From JAIOQJ01 sp963718635 (GTDB taxonomy: Bacteria > Planctomycetota > Planctomycetia > Gemmatales > Gemmataceae), in assembly GCA_963718635.1 (NCBI GenBank), contig OY970367.1, positions 5,394,001-5,458,000 of the forward strand: a stretch of DNA of 64,000 nt, given 5' to 3'. Every line of letters starts with the position of its first letter. Positions within the stretch are counted from its first letter, which is position 1. Shown here in pieces: positions 36,070-45,781 of this stretch. Made by a program: the position numbers and the translations under genes. The notes under the pieces are model-generated. The model was not told the DNA's origin. It worked only from the letters and a program-made list of their open reading frames with translations, and made no database searches.

Positions 36070-37401
36070 ATGGGAACGCATCGGATGACTCAACTCGAAT
36101 CCGCACGCAAAAATATCATCACTCCTGAAATGGAGTTCGTCGCCAAGCGCGAAGGCTTGGAGGCCGAACTGATACGCTCGGAAGTCGCGCGTGGGCGAAT
36201 GGTGATCCCGGCCAACGTCAATCACCTTAAGAACAAGCTGGAGCCGATGTGCATCGGCGTGGCGTCGAAGTGCAAAATTAATGCGAACATCGGCAACTCG
36301 GCCGTCACCGGCAAGGTTGAAGATGAGCTCGAGAAGCTGCACACCGCCGTCCATCTTGGATCCGACACGGTAATGGACCTTTCGACCGGCGGCAACATCG
36401 ATGGCATCCGACAGGAGCTGATCGCTGCTTCGCCAGTGCCTATAGGCACGGTGCCGATCTATCAAATCATTCAACAGGTGAAGGACCCGGCCGACATCAC
36501 CGCGAAGATGATGCTCGACATGGTCGAACATCAGGCAAAGCAAGGCGTCGATTACATGACGATCCATGCCGGCGTGTTGATGAAGTATGTGCCGATGACG
36601 ACCAACCGGGTAACCGGAATTGTGAGCCGGGGCGGTTCGCTGATGGCCGGCTGGATGGTGCATCACCATAAAGAAAATCCCTGGTATACGCACTTCGACG
36701 AACTCTGCGAAATCATGAAGGCCTACGATGTGACCTTCTCACTCGGCGATGGCCTGCGACCCGGCTGTCTGGCCGACGCCAACGACGAAGCCCAATTCTC
36801 GGAATTGAAGACATTGGGCGAGCTCACTTTGAAAGCATGGGAGCATGGCTGTCAGGTGATGATCGAAGGCCCCGGGCATATCCCCATGCATCTGGTGAAG
36901 ATGAACGTCGAAAAAGAGCGTGAACTCTGCCACGAGGCGCCGTTCTACGTTCTTGGCCCTTTGGTTACCGACATTGCCCCCGGCTACGACCACATCACCA
37001 GTGCCATTGGCGCTGCCTTGGCTGCGGAAGCGGGCGCTGCCATGCTTTGCTATGTAACCCCCAAAGAACACTTGGGACTCCCCAACAAAGACGACGTGCG
37101 CCAAGGCGTAATTGCTTACAAGATCGCCGCGCATGCCGGCGACATTGCACGCGGACGCAAGGGCGCCCGCGATCGCGATGACGCCCTCAGCAAAGCCCGA
37201 TTCGAATTCGACTGGAACAAGCAGTTCGAACTGTCGCTCGATCCGGAAACCGCCAAGCGCATGCACGACGAGACGCTGCCGCAAGATGTGTTCAAGAGCG
37301 CCAAATTCTGTTCAATGTGCGGGCCGAAGTTCTGCTCGATGAGCATCACCCAGCAAGTGCGAGAAGCGGTAGCGAAAGGCGAGTTGACGATGGTGAATTA
37401 A
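36070..37401 (+). CDS. thiC: Phosphomethylpyrimidine synthase ThiC
   Basis: Radical-SAM-type enzyme that rearranges aminoimidazole ribotide to hydroxymethylpyrimidine phosphate in thiamine synthesis. The 443 residues match the short ThiC form (about 430-450). Landmarks: IGVASKCKINANIGNSAV, LGSDTVMDLSTGGNIDGIR, VSRGGSLMAGWM, SLGDGLRPGCLADANDEAQF, EGPGHIPMHLVKMNVEKE and the C-terminal [4Fe-4S] motif CSMCGPKFC. ATG at 36070 is one start; the ATG at 36085 (MTQLES) is an alternative. It is under the TPP riboswitch at 35877-35957. It is not followed by other thi genes. Confidence 0.97.
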   Translation: MGTHRMTQLESARKNIITPEMEFVAKREGLEAELIRSEVARGRMVIPANVNHLKNKLEPMCIGVASKCKINANIGNSAVTGKVEDELEKLHTAVHLGSDTVMDLSTGGNIDGIRQELIAASPVPIGTVPIYQIIQQVKDPADITAKMMLDMVEHQAKQGVDYMTIHAGVLMKYVPMTTNRVTGIVSRGGSLMAGWMVHHHKENPWYTHFDELCEIMKAYDVTFSLGDGLRPGCLADANDEAQFSELKTLGELTLKAWEHGCQVMIEGPGHIPMHLVKMNVEKERELCHEAPFYVLGPLVTDIAPGYDHITSAIGAALAAEAGAAMLCYVTPKEHLGLPNKDDVRQGVIAYKIAAHAGDIARGRKGARDRDDALSKARFEFDWNKQFELSLDPETAKRMHDETLPQDVFKSAKFCSMCGPKFCSMSITQQVREAVAKGELTMVN

Positions 37402-37656
37402 GCGTCGGCAAACGCATTTGCTTGCAACGCGGAAAACGGTCACAGCCTCACTGTTACACTTAGTGTCGTTGGCTTTGAGACTGTAACGCTCATTCTACGA
37501 GGTGTTTATCGTAAGCCCGGGCCTTCGTCCCTTTCAGGGACTTAGAACTGGGATGATAGAATGAGCGTTTCAGGCTAAAACCACCTGCGAAACAAGTTGT
37601 GTAAAATGAAAACGCCGGGAGGCATGTGCGCGAAATACTTCCCTGGCGAAGCTTTT
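37402..37656. repeat. Nested hairpin in the thiC downstream gap
   Basis: AACGCTCATTCTA (37485-37497) and its exact reverse complement (37557-37569) enclose a smaller perfect hairpin, GTCCCT-TTC-AGGGAC (37527-37541). The structure lies between thiC and the convergent membrane-protein gene. It could be a structured terminator or small RNA; no T-run is present. Nothing else is recognised in 37402-37656. Confidence 0.5.
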
Positions 37657-38413
37657 TCAACGCGTCCCGCTCAGCTTGCTGTCAGCGGTCGTATGCAGAA
37701 CGGTGGCGATATAGAGTACGATCAACAGAGCGGTAATGGCGATGCCCGCCGCGATGGCCGGGAACAGCGGGTGCGCTTTCGGCAACCTCGCCGCGATAGA
37801 GCATATGATAGGTAAACAGAAACCCCGCGCCGCCGCCGGCCAGGCTGACGAGAAGATGCATGATGAAAAAGATGCTCAGGAAACCGACGCGCTTGACTCG
37901 TCCCACAGGTAGGCCAAGCAGCACGTTCATTTTGGCGACTTCATAGATCAGCCCGATACGTGTGCGGATGAGCAAGAAGCCCATGAAAAGGGCGAGTACT
38001 GTCAGCGTCCCGAAGGTAACCGGTAGGCACCAGTATTGGATCACCTCGATTGGCACCATCAGCCTGATATTCGGCTTGGCGTTCAACAGCGCTCCGGAAG
38101 CCGTGTAGAGAAGCGAAGCCACGGCCAGATAAAGGCCGACCGCTCGGTTTCGGTCGGTAACCAGCTGATTGATGGTTCGGCTGGAATGCAGATAGCGCAT
38201 GCCCGCACTGACGGACGAATGCGCAGGACAGTGAAAACCAGCGGCTTCTTCTTCGCCCATCATTTCGATTGCGTCGAGTCGTTTGCCGGTAAGCTCGTCG
38301 AGAGCAAGGTTTTCACCCATCGTCAAACCTGCTTGTTGATCGACTGTGAGCGGCGTTCCTTTGTTCTCCGCGTTGGCTGAATGATTTGGCAGATCGTTTG
38401 GCAAAGTAGGCAT
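37657..38413 (-). CDS. Uncharacterised multi-pass membrane protein (C-terminal frame broken)
   Basis: About 252 residues when restored. The polar N-terminal 80 residues are followed by four membrane segments: AVGLYLAVASLLYTASGALL, PVTFGTLTVLALFMGFLLI, VGFLSIFFIMHLLVSLAGGG and, after a frame change near 37765-37775, FPAIAAGIAITALLIVLYIA. The last is seen only if the frame is shifted; the unshifted frame ends in an Arg/His-rich tail that is clearly non-coding (APAVPGHRGGHRHYRSVDR). The real stop would be TGA at 37659-37657. The conserved-looking N-terminal region contains CPAHSSVSAGMRYLHSSRTINQLV. No family recognised. Confidence 0.65.
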
Positions 38414-38510
38414 GGCGAACTTCCTTTTAAAACAAGCTAGGATCGGAGAAGAAGGCTGCAAGGCCTTTGGCTCTATATTATTGACGGTTGAAGGGCTCCC
38501 TAGCTTTCGT

Positions 38511-38585
38511 TGGCGAGCCGGCAGCGTGAGCGACCGGAGAAAGCCTTTTCGAGAATCTCCAGTCGCTTACGCTCCCGGCTCGCCA
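38511..38585. repeat. Inverted repeat of the GGCGAGCCGGNAGCG family
   Basis: TGGCGAGCCGGCAGCGTGAGCGACCGGAGA and its near reverse complement (TCTCCAGTCGCTTACGCTCCCGGCTCGCCA) form a long hairpin with a short loop (about AAGCCTTTTCGAGAA). It lies in the divergent promoter gap 38414-38632. Shorter relatives with the CTCGGCTCGCC word are near 7160, 24792 and 25029. Confidence 0.75.
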
Positions 38586-38632
38586 AGATAGTTTCACACT
38601 CTCACCTTCGACCTGCCGTTTGGAAACTCGCT

Positions 38633-41257
38633 ATGTCCTTGATCCGCTGGCCCGTCTGGGCGATCCTTCGCATTCTCTTATCGCTGCGCTATTGGCTTAC
38701 GATTCAGGGCAAAGCGGAAGTGCTAAAGCGCCCGGGTCCTTATCTGATTCTGCCGAATCATCCTGCTTACATTGAGCCTCCTAACTTGCTGGTTCGGCTT
38801 TGGCCAACATTCGGCATGCGGCCGATGTTGCTGGAAACCAACTTTCAGAGCCCGGTGCTGGCGCCGTTCGTCAAACTGGTGAACGCCATCCGCGTGCCCG
38901 ATACGGATATCGCCAGCGCTGAAGTGCGCACGCGTGCTGAGAATGCCGTGCAAGAAGCGGCGGCCGCTCTGAAGGCCGGCCAAAACGTCATCATTTGGGC
39001 GTCGGGTCGTTTGCAGCGTGATGGCGTCGAGCGCTTGGGAGGTGCGCGAACCGTTGCCGATGTTCTGGCCGCTGTGCCAGATATAACGGTGGTGCTCGTG
39101 CGCACGCGCGGGTTATGGGGCAGCATGTTCAGTTGGGCATGGGGCAAGAAACCTCAGCTCGGCGGCGGGTTGTTCCGGGGCTTTGGCCTACTGTTGGCCA
39201 ACCTTGTTTTTTTGCGCCAAGACGCCGCGTAACGCTGAGCCTGCAAGGATTCGGCCCGGCAGAACGGCCGGCGCCGACTCGCGAAAAGATCAATCGCTGG
39301 CTCGAAGAATGGTTCAATGCCGACGCCGAGCGCGAAACACCGACCTTCGTGCCGCATCACTTTCTCTTCGGCCCGCGAACGACAACTTTCCCGCCACCGC
39401 TTGCCGCTGCCAGCGTGGATGCTGCCCAAATCAAACCCGAAGTCCGGCTGGCGATAACGGAGATGTTGCAGGACAAGCTCAAACGGCCATTGACGACTGC
39501 GGAGCAGACGCCGACTACTTCGTTCATGGACCTTGGTTTGGACAGCCTCGATGCCATGGAGGTCTTGCTGCAGGTCGAGCAGCGCTTCGGTTTCACCGGT
39601 GATATCGTTCCGTCAACCGTGGGGCAGCTTTGGGCGCTGGCCGCCGGGTTGGCGGATAAAGGACCGCCGAAGCCCCCGCCGGCCGGGTGGTTTACGCCTT
39701 CCGCCGATACGCGTCCGGTCGAGATTTTGGAAACCACCATCCCGGCCGCCATCTTGAGGCAGGCATTCGAGCATCGCGATCAAGTGATCGTGGCGGACGA
39801 TCTCGCGGGCGTCGTCACCTATGAAAAATTGCTCGTCGGCGCCGGCGCCATGAGTGAGCGCTTTCGCGAGATAGCCGCCCCGAACATCGGACTGATGCTG
39901 CCGGCTTCTGTTGGCTGCGACTTCGCTTTTCTCGGCTTGCACCTAGCGGGAAAACTGCCGGTTCTCCTCAATTGGACGACGGGTCCCGGCAATCTGGCCC
40001 ATGCCGCCAAGGTGATGGAGTTGACGCACGTCGTCACCTCGAAAGCGTTTATCGACCGCGTCCAAGTCCAGGTGACTGGGACCAAATATCTCTTTCTCGA
40101 AGACGTTCGAGCCGGCATTGGCAAGGTCGAGTTGTTGCGCCGGTTGCTTGCGGTGCGCTGGCTGCCTCAGCGAACTCATGGGCGGATGTTGGGCCGTTTG
40201 ACCAGCCAAGCGAACGACGCGGCGGTGGTGATGTTCACCAGCGGTTCCGAGAAAGCGCCGAAGGCGGTCCCGCTGACGCACGACAATATTCTCGCAACGC
40301 AACGGGCCATCATCGCCGAGTTTCACTTGAAGCGAGCCGACTCGATCATCGGCTTTTTGCCGATGTTCCACAGTTTCGGTCTGGTTATTACAACCGTCTT
40401 GCCGTTGGCAATCGGCATCCGCGTCGTCCATCATCCCGATCCCACTGATGCCGGCGCGCTCGCGCAAGACCGCTGCTTATAAGCCGACGTTGATAGCCGC
40501 GACGCCAACTTTCATGAACTACATTCTCGATCGGGCCAGTCCCGGCGATCTGAACACGCTGCATTTAATTGTGCTAGGCGCGGAGAAATGTCCCGATGCC
40601 GTGTTCGCCAAGATCAAGCGGATCATGCCTCAGGCCGCAGCCGTGGAAGGCTACGGCATCACGGAATGTTCGGCAGTCGTTTCAGTGAATAGACCTGCAA
40701 CCACAAAAGAAGGCACGCTCGGCCTGCCCCTACCGGGCGTAACTGTTTGCGTCACCGATCTGGAGACAGGAAAAGTGCTGCCCCAAGGGTTGATGGGCAT
40801 GTTGAACGTCCATGGCCCGAACGTCTTCCCCGGCTACGTCGGTTACGATGGCCCTTCACCCTTTCGTGAAATGGATGGCAAACGTTGGTACGTTACCGGC
40901 GACTTGGGCGAAATTGACTCCGATGGCGCGCTCGTCTTTCGCGGACGGCTGAAGCGATTTCTCAAAGCGGGCGGTGAAATGATCTCGTTGCCGGCGCTCG
41001 AAGAGCCGTTTGCACGGCTTTATCCGCCCACCGATCAAGGCCCGCAAGTAGCCGTCGAAGGAATCGAAACGAACGATGGCCGTCGCATTGTGCTTTTCAC
41101 AACCCAGGCGATAACGCTGCATGAGGCGAACGCAATCCTGCAGAAAGAAGGCTTCCGCGGCGTGCTGCGTCTCGACGACGTTAGCCGCCTCGATAAAATC
41201 CCGGTGTTAGGCACCGGCAAGACGGACTATAAGGTGCTGCGCGCCTTAGTGCAATGA
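38633..41257 (+). CDS. Acyltransferase-ACP-acyl-AMP ligase fusion, Aas-like (frame broken twice)
   Basis: About 874 residues when restored; three domains. (1) Residues about 1-230: PlsC-like acyltransferase with motif I NHPAYIEPPN (H-x4-E instead of the usual H-x4-D) and a second block VIIWASGRLQRDG. (2) An acyl-carrier-protein domain whose phosphopantetheine site is FMDLGLDSLDAMEVLLQVE. (3) An AMP-binding ligase with VVMFTSGSEKAPKAVPLTH, FLPMFHSFG, AAVEGYGITECS, and C-terminal GRLKRFLKAGGEMIS and GTGKTDYK. Breaks are at the T7 run 39209-39215 and near 40460-40475. Inferred role: activates a fatty acid, loads it on its own ACP and transfers it to a lysophospholipid or another acceptor. E. coli Aas is similar but lacks an internal ACP. 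Confidence 0.85.
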
Positions 41258-41335
41258 CAGTGTAAAAAGGTGGGTCCGCGCCAGACGCGTAAGCGACGGT
41301 ATCCTTTGCGGCCAAGGTTAAATGAAAATCCATTA

Positions 41336-41455
41336 GCCACGGATTAAACACTGACGAAACACGGATAAATCAAACCGTCTTAATTACATGTTCAACAATT
41401 CGCTTATCAAATGTCTTTGCTTTTATCCGTGTTTGGTCTGTGTTCCATCCGTGGC
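41336..41455. repeat. Imperfect long inverted repeat, second copy
   Basis: Outer arms GCCACGGATTAAACAC..GAAACACGGATAAA and TTTATCCGTGTTTGGTCTGTGTTCCATCCGTGGC repeat those at 110-196. The inner AT-rich part differs. It lies between the convergent fusion gene and lolD; nothing else is seen in 41258-41505. Confidence 0.75.
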
Positions 41456-41505
41456 AAAATGATTTTGCCTTATTTGGCGACTTATCTAAAACCTGACTCG
41501 ATTGA

Positions 41506-42246
41506 TCAACCTGTCGCCGCCAGGGGCAATAGGCAAAGCGTTTCGCGTTGAGAGTTCGCCGCCGGGTCGACGACTCGTCCGGCCGTCATCCGTACGACGC
41601 GATCCGTCGCCGTGACCAGATCCATATTGTGGGTAACCATGATGATAGTCACGCCTTCCTGTTGATTCAGTTCGCGCAGCAGGCGGACAATCTCTTCACC
41701 GGCGGCAGCATCCAGGTTGCCCGTCGGTTCGTCCGCAAACAACAATCGCGGCTTTGAGACCAACGCCCGGGCAATGGCCGTCCGCTGCATTTCGCCACCG
41801 GAGAGTTCACGCGGCTTATGTTTCAGCCGATGCCCGAGGCCGACGCGATCCAGGATCTCAGCGGCGCGACGCTTGGCTTCACGGCGCTTGCCGAACCAGT
41901 TGCGCAAGGAGGTGCTGACCATCATGGGCATCAGCACGTTCTCGAGAGTCGAGAGTTCCGGCAGTAGGTGATAGAACTGGAAGATGAAGCCAAAAACCTG
42001 ATTGCGCATCTGATCGCGCTCTCGGCTTGGGAGATTGTCGATGCGCCGTCCATCGAGATGAACGGTACCGTCGTCGGGCCGGTCAAGCGTGCCGAGCAAG
42101 TGCAGCAGCGTGCTCTTCCCCGAGCCCGAAGAGCCGACAATGCTGAGGAATTCGCCCGTCTCGACTTCCAGATTGAGGCCATCCAGCACGCGGACTTTCT
42201 CAGCATGGCGGCGATAGGTTTTATGAAGATTCTCTGCGACGATCAT
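41506..42246 (-). CDS. lolD: Lipoprotein-releasing ABC ATPase (LolD-type)
   Basis: A 246-residue ATPase of the MacB/LolD family that powers release of lipoproteins from the inner membrane for transfer to the outer membrane. Walker A (SIVGSSGSGKSTLLHLLG), Q-loop (GFIFQFYHLLPELSTLENVLMP), signature (RELSGGEMQRTAIARA), Walker B (PRLLFADEPTGNLDA) and switch His (IIMVTHNMDLV) are intact. It follows the permease gene by 31 bp, so the two form one operon (lolC then lolD). The C-terminal extension (NSQRETLCLLPLAATG) is variable. Confidence 0.92.
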   Translation of the reverse strand: MIVAENLHKTYRRHAEKVRVLDGLNLEVETGEFLSIVGSSGSGKSTLLHLLGTLDRPDDGTVHLDGRRIDNLPSRERDQMRNQVFGFIFQFYHLLPELSTLENVLMPMMVSTSLRNWFGKRREAKRRAAEILDRVGLGHRLKHKPRELSGGEMQRTAIARALVSKPRLLFADEPTGNLDAAAGEEIVRLLRELNQQEGVTIIMVTHNMDLVTATDRVVRMTAGRVVDPAANSQRETLCLLPLAATG

Positions 42247-42277
42247 GATTCTCTCCTTCGCTAGGCCGCAAGCGGCG

Positions 42278-43744
42278 TTATTCGAAACGCAACGCTTGCA
42301 CCGGATGCAGCATGGCGGCCCGCAAGGCCGGGATGACGCTGAAGAGGGTCGAAATGGCGATGGCGCCCACGTTGAGCCACATCACGTTCACAGGCTGGAC
42401 GTCCGTCGGAATCTTGTCGAAGTAATAGACGCTGCGATCGAAAATCGCCTGTCCGGTGATGGTGCTAAGCCAATTCTCGATCTCATTGATGTGGAACGTG
42501 ATCTCCAGGCCGAGGATCGTTCCCAGTGCTGAGCCGACGAAGCCTAGCAGGAATCCATAGCCAAGGAAGATCATCATCACGCCATAGTTCGAGGCGCCGA
42601 GCGATTTCAGAATGCCGATGTCGCGAGTCTTCTCTACGACGATCATCGAAAAAATGGCGAGGATGCTGAACCCGGCCACGCCAATGATCAAGAACAACAG
42701 CAGGTTGAGAATCCCTCGTTCGATGTCGATGGCAGCCAGCAGCGGTCCCTGCTTTTCTTCCCAGGTAAAGACTTGGAAAGTGCCATAGCTGGGAGGGAAA
42801 ATTTTCTTCAGTTCGTCGGTGACGAACTTAGCATGGGCGTAATCTTTCAACTTGATCTGGATATGCGTCGAACGGCCGGGCGTTCCCCGAATGGTTTGTA
42901 AGTAATCGAGCGGCACGAAAACGTAGTTCGAATCGTACTCGGACATTTCCGTCTTGATGTAGTCGGCAACGACAAAGGGCGAGTAGACGGGAACGATCTC
43001 CTGTTTGCCGGTTCCAATGGTCAAGACGTTAATCGTATCACCGGGATGAAGAACGTAGCGGTCTACGTAGGTGTTATCGGTTTTGGGCACCTTTTCCTTG
43101 TAGGAGCCGATGGCAAAGCCGATGATGGCGCCTTTCGGGTCGCGTGCCGCTTCGGGCGTGTCGTCAATTGGCGGCGGCGACCCCGGCGGCAGAAATTCAG
43201 GCGGCATTCGCGGCAAAGGCGCCGGCAGCGGATTGAGTCGTTCGAACCAAGAGCGTGCATCAGCAGACAACTCGAAATTCGGATTGGCCTGACGATCGGG
43301 ATCGTGAAGAAACTCTTTGAAGCCACCGATAGCAGCGCGGCCTTTTGGTTCCACCCCGATGAGATGAATCGGGCGAGTGACTTTTTGTTTTTCCGTAGTG
43401 TAAAAGAAACCGGGATCGCGTTCATTCTGAACGGAAAATTCATAGTTGATCATGCCGAAGACTTCAATCGAAGGCGTCATGGCGGCGATAAAAGGACCCG
43501 CCGGCGACTCTTCAATCCGCCGCATCATCTCTTCGTCCGTCAAGGGAAAGCCGTTGTAATTTGGCGTTTCGACGACGACATCCGAGAGGATGCCATGCAG
43601 GCGATCGCGCAGCTTGGTGCTGAACCCGCCCATGACGCTGTTGACGACCACGAGGGTTGCCACACCCAGCATGACGCTGACAACGCAGACGACCGCCAGA
43701 AAGCGCGTCCGCAGATAGCGCCAGCAAAGAAGAAGTTTATACAT
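42278..43744 (-). CDS. lolC: Lipoprotein-releasing system permease (LolC/LolE family)
   Basis: A 488-residue FtsX-like inner-membrane permease. One N-terminal segment (RTRFLAVVCVVSVMLGVATLVVVNSVMGGF), a large periplasmic domain (about 60-345) and three C-terminal membrane segments (LLLFLIIGVAGFSILAIFSMIVVE, MMIFLGYGFLLGFVGSALGT, AIAISTLFSVIPALRAAML), with the conserved cytoplasmic loop KTRDIGILKSLGAS. The end PALRAAMLHPVQALRFE is typical. The periplasmic domain has a Pro-rich insertion (PLPAPLPRMPPEFLPPGSPP). Only one permease gene is present, as in many non-proteobacterial Lol systems, so it may act as a homodimer. Confidence 0.9.
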   Translation of the reverse strand: MYKLLLCWRYLRTRFLAVVCVVSVMLGVATLVVVNSVMGGFSTKLRDRLHGILSDVVVETPNYNGFPLTDEEMMRRIEESPAGPFIAAMTPSIEVFGMINYEFSVQNERDPGFFYTTEKQKVTRPIHLIGVEPKGRAAIGGFKEFLHDPDRQANPNFELSADARSWFERLNPLPAPLPRMPPEFLPPGSPPPIDDTPEAARDPKGAIIGFAIGSYKEKVPKTDNTYVDRYVLHPGDTINVLTIGTGKQEIVPVYSPFVVADYIKTEMSEYDSNYVFVPLDYLQTIRGTPGRSTHIQIKLKDYAHAKFVTDELKKIFPPSYGTFQVFTWEEKQGPLLAAIDIERGILNLLLFLIIGVAGFSILAIFSMIVVEKTRDIGILKSLGASNYGVMMIFLGYGFLLGFVGSALGTILGLEITFHINEIENWLSTITGQAIFDRSVYYFDKIPTDVQPVNVMWLNVGAIAISTLFSVIPALRAAMLHPVQALRFE

Positions 43745-43858
43745 ACCCGTCCTTGGGTCAGTTTCGAAAAAGAAACAATTGCAAAGCTCGTAGCATCAAC
43801 GGAGCGCCGCTCGATTTTTCACCCTGCCCTGGCTTGGGGTGCGCCAACATATTCCGCC

Positions 43859-43920
43859 GAGCGGCGCGGCGTAAGCCCGCCGTGTGTTCGGAACCACGGC
43901 GGGCTTACGCCGCGCCGCTC
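43859..43920. repeat. Perfect 26-bp stem hairpin between lolC and lysS
   Basis: Arms 43859-43884 and 43895-43920 are exact reverse complements (GAGCGGCGCGGCGTAAGCCC...), with a 10-nt loop TGTTCGGAAC. It is just downstream of the lysS stop, on which strand it would be transcribed. It could act as a terminator or boundary element, but there is no T-run. The GGCGTAAGCCCGCCGTG core has the look of a dispersed element. Confidence 0.85.
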
Positions 43921-43950
43921 GCCAGAATTGCCAGAAAAGTTGGCGCACCG

Positions 43951-45435
43951 CTATCCCTGCTGCTTCAACAGCGGGAACAAAATCACATCCCGAATCGTCG
44001 GCGTATTGGTAAGCAGCATCACCAGCCGATCGATGCCGATGCCGAGTCCGCCCGCCGGGGGCATGCCATGCCGTTGCGCGCGGATAAAATCATCATCCAT
44101 TTTCGCCATCGAGTCTTCCGCTTTCAAACCCGTTAGTTGCCGGCGGAAGGTTGCCTCTTGGGTGATGGGGTCGTTCAGTTCGGTGTAGGCGTTCGCCAAC
44201 TCCATCCCGTGAACGTAGAGTTCGAAGCGCTCGGCAATCGCCGGATTGCCCTTCTGCCGTTTAGTCAGTGGGCAGAGAGCGGCAGGATAGTCGTACACAA
44301 AGATTGGGCCGACGAGCTTGTCTTCAACGCATCGTTCGAACAATTCGTGAACGATGACATCGTGTTCTTTGCCTTGCGTGGTCACATGAAGACGACCCGC
44401 CGCAGCAAGGACCGATTCCTTATCGTCCATGCCGGCGCCGACATGCTGCTGAAACAAGTCCGCGTACTTGGTGCGCTGCCAGGGTGGGGCAAAGTTTACG
44501 CGGTTTTCTCCCCACGGGCGTTCACGGCCGCCTCCGATGGCATCGATGCAGGCAACGATCAAACTTTCCGTCAGGTCCATCATCGAGCGATAATCGCCAT
44601 ACGCTTGGTATAGCTCCAACATCGTGAATTCGGGATTGTGCTTATGGCTGATCCCTTCGTTGCGAAAGACTCGGCCGATTTCGTAAACGCGCTCCAGGCC
44701 GCCAACCAGCAATCGCTTCAAATGCAGTTCAAGCGCAATGCGCAAGTAAAGATCGACATCCAGGGTATTGTGATGCGTTACAAAGGGCCTCGCCGCTGCG
44801 CCGCCCGCAATCGCGTGCAATGTCGGCGTTTCGACTTCCATAAAGCCGAGGCCATCCAGATGCTGGCGCATCGCCCGCACGATCTTGATCCGTTGCTTGG
44901 TCCGTTCGAGCGTTTCCGGCGTGTAGATCAGGTCGAGGTAGCGGTGCCGTAACCGGTACTCGATATCGCTCATTCCATGATATTTTTCGGGGTGGGGCTC
45001 CAGCGATTTCGACAGAAACGTCAGTTCTTCCGCACGGATCGTCGGCTCGCCTTTACGCGTTTTGCCGAAGATCCCGTCGACACCGACCAAGTCGCCGAGG
45101 TCGAAATGTTGCGCCAGCTGCCAACCATGATCCCCAACTTGTTTCTGACCGATCATTACCTGAATCGTGCCGGTCATGTCGCGCAATTGCAGAAAGTGGA
45201 CCTTGCCCATGTCGCGGCGCAGCACCACGCGACCGGCCGCTCGCACTTTTTCAGTCGGGTTATCATCGAACGGAAGGCAGGGCTTCGCAAAGATGTCAGT
45301 CATGCTCAGATGATGGTCGAACCGCCCGCCCCACGGATCGAGACCGAGCGCCTCGATCTTCTGCAGCTTCTCGAGCCGGCTGGCAAGCGCATCGCCGCTG
45401 TTTAACTCGTTTTCGGCATTTGATTCGACGGACAC
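43951..45435 (-). CDS. lysS: Lysyl-tRNA synthetase, class II
   Basis: A 494-residue class II synthetase charging tRNA-Lys. The N-terminal OB fold (VRAAGRVVLRRDMGKVHFLQLRD) is followed by motif 1 (MRQHLDGLGFMEVETPTLHAIAGGAAARPF), motif 2 (VYEIGRVFRNEGISHKHNPEFTMLELYQAY) and motif 3 (GLGIGIDRLVMLLTN). Substrate-site segments AFANAYTEL-type (ELANAYTELNDPITQ) are present. The length is normal and the frame intact. The ATG at 45435 matches the family start region. Confidence 0.97.
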   Translation of the reverse strand: MSVESNAENELNSGDALASRLEKLQKIEALGLDPWGGRFDHHLSMTDIFAKPCLPFDDNPTEKVRAAGRVVLRRDMGKVHFLQLRDMTGTIQVMIGQKQVGDHGWQLAQHFDLGDLVGVDGIFGKTRKGEPTIRAEELTFLSKSLEPHPEKYHGMSDIEYRLRHRYLDLIYTPETLERTKQRIKIVRAMRQHLDGLGFMEVETPTLHAIAGGAAARPFVTHHNTLDVDLYLRIALELHLKRLLVGGLERVYEIGRVFRNEGISHKHNPEFTMLELYQAYGDYRSMMDLTESLIVACIDAIGGGRERPWGENRVNFAPPWQRTKYADLFQQHVGAGMDDKESVLAAAGRLHVTTQGKEHDVIVHELFERCVEDKLVGPIFVYDYPAALCPLTKRQKGNPAIAERFELYVHGMELANAYTELNDPITQEATFRRQLTGLKAEDSMAKMDDDFIRAQRHGMPPAGGLGIGIDRLVMLLTNTPTIRDVILFPLLKQQG

Positions 45436-45602
45436 GGATCAACTCTTTTCCACAAATAGCGTTCGCGGGCAACGTCTTGGCGCGAGTAAAGATTCTAGCC
45501 AACCTGGAGAACCTGTCAATCGCGAGTCGATTTGGCTGAGGTGTATTGGGTTCGCCAAGCGATTCTGGCGAAGTGTCGAGACGTACGCGGCGCACTTGTT
45601 AT

Positions 45603-45642
45603 CCTCCCCCCTGGCTTTGCCGCACAGCCAGGGGGCAGGGTG
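45603..45642. repeat. GC-rich hairpin element, single copy
   Basis: CCCCCTGGCT (45607-45616) and AGCCAGGGGG (45626-45635) form a perfect 10-bp stem with a 9-nt loop; flanks CAGGGTG match the family at 24851-24980 and 49891-50028. It is in the 346-bp gap between the divergent lysS and Uma2 genes; nothing else is recognised there. Confidence 0.7.
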
Positions 45643-45781
45643 AAACGGAGCTCGGCGCCCTTTCAACACTGCACAAATCGGTTGGCACACCCAAGCTGTA
45701 GGGCCAACTCGAGTGATCTTTCTTGAAAAGCTGGCGGAGGGTATAGTTGGCGAAAACGGGTCGTCGCCGAGGAGAAAGGCT

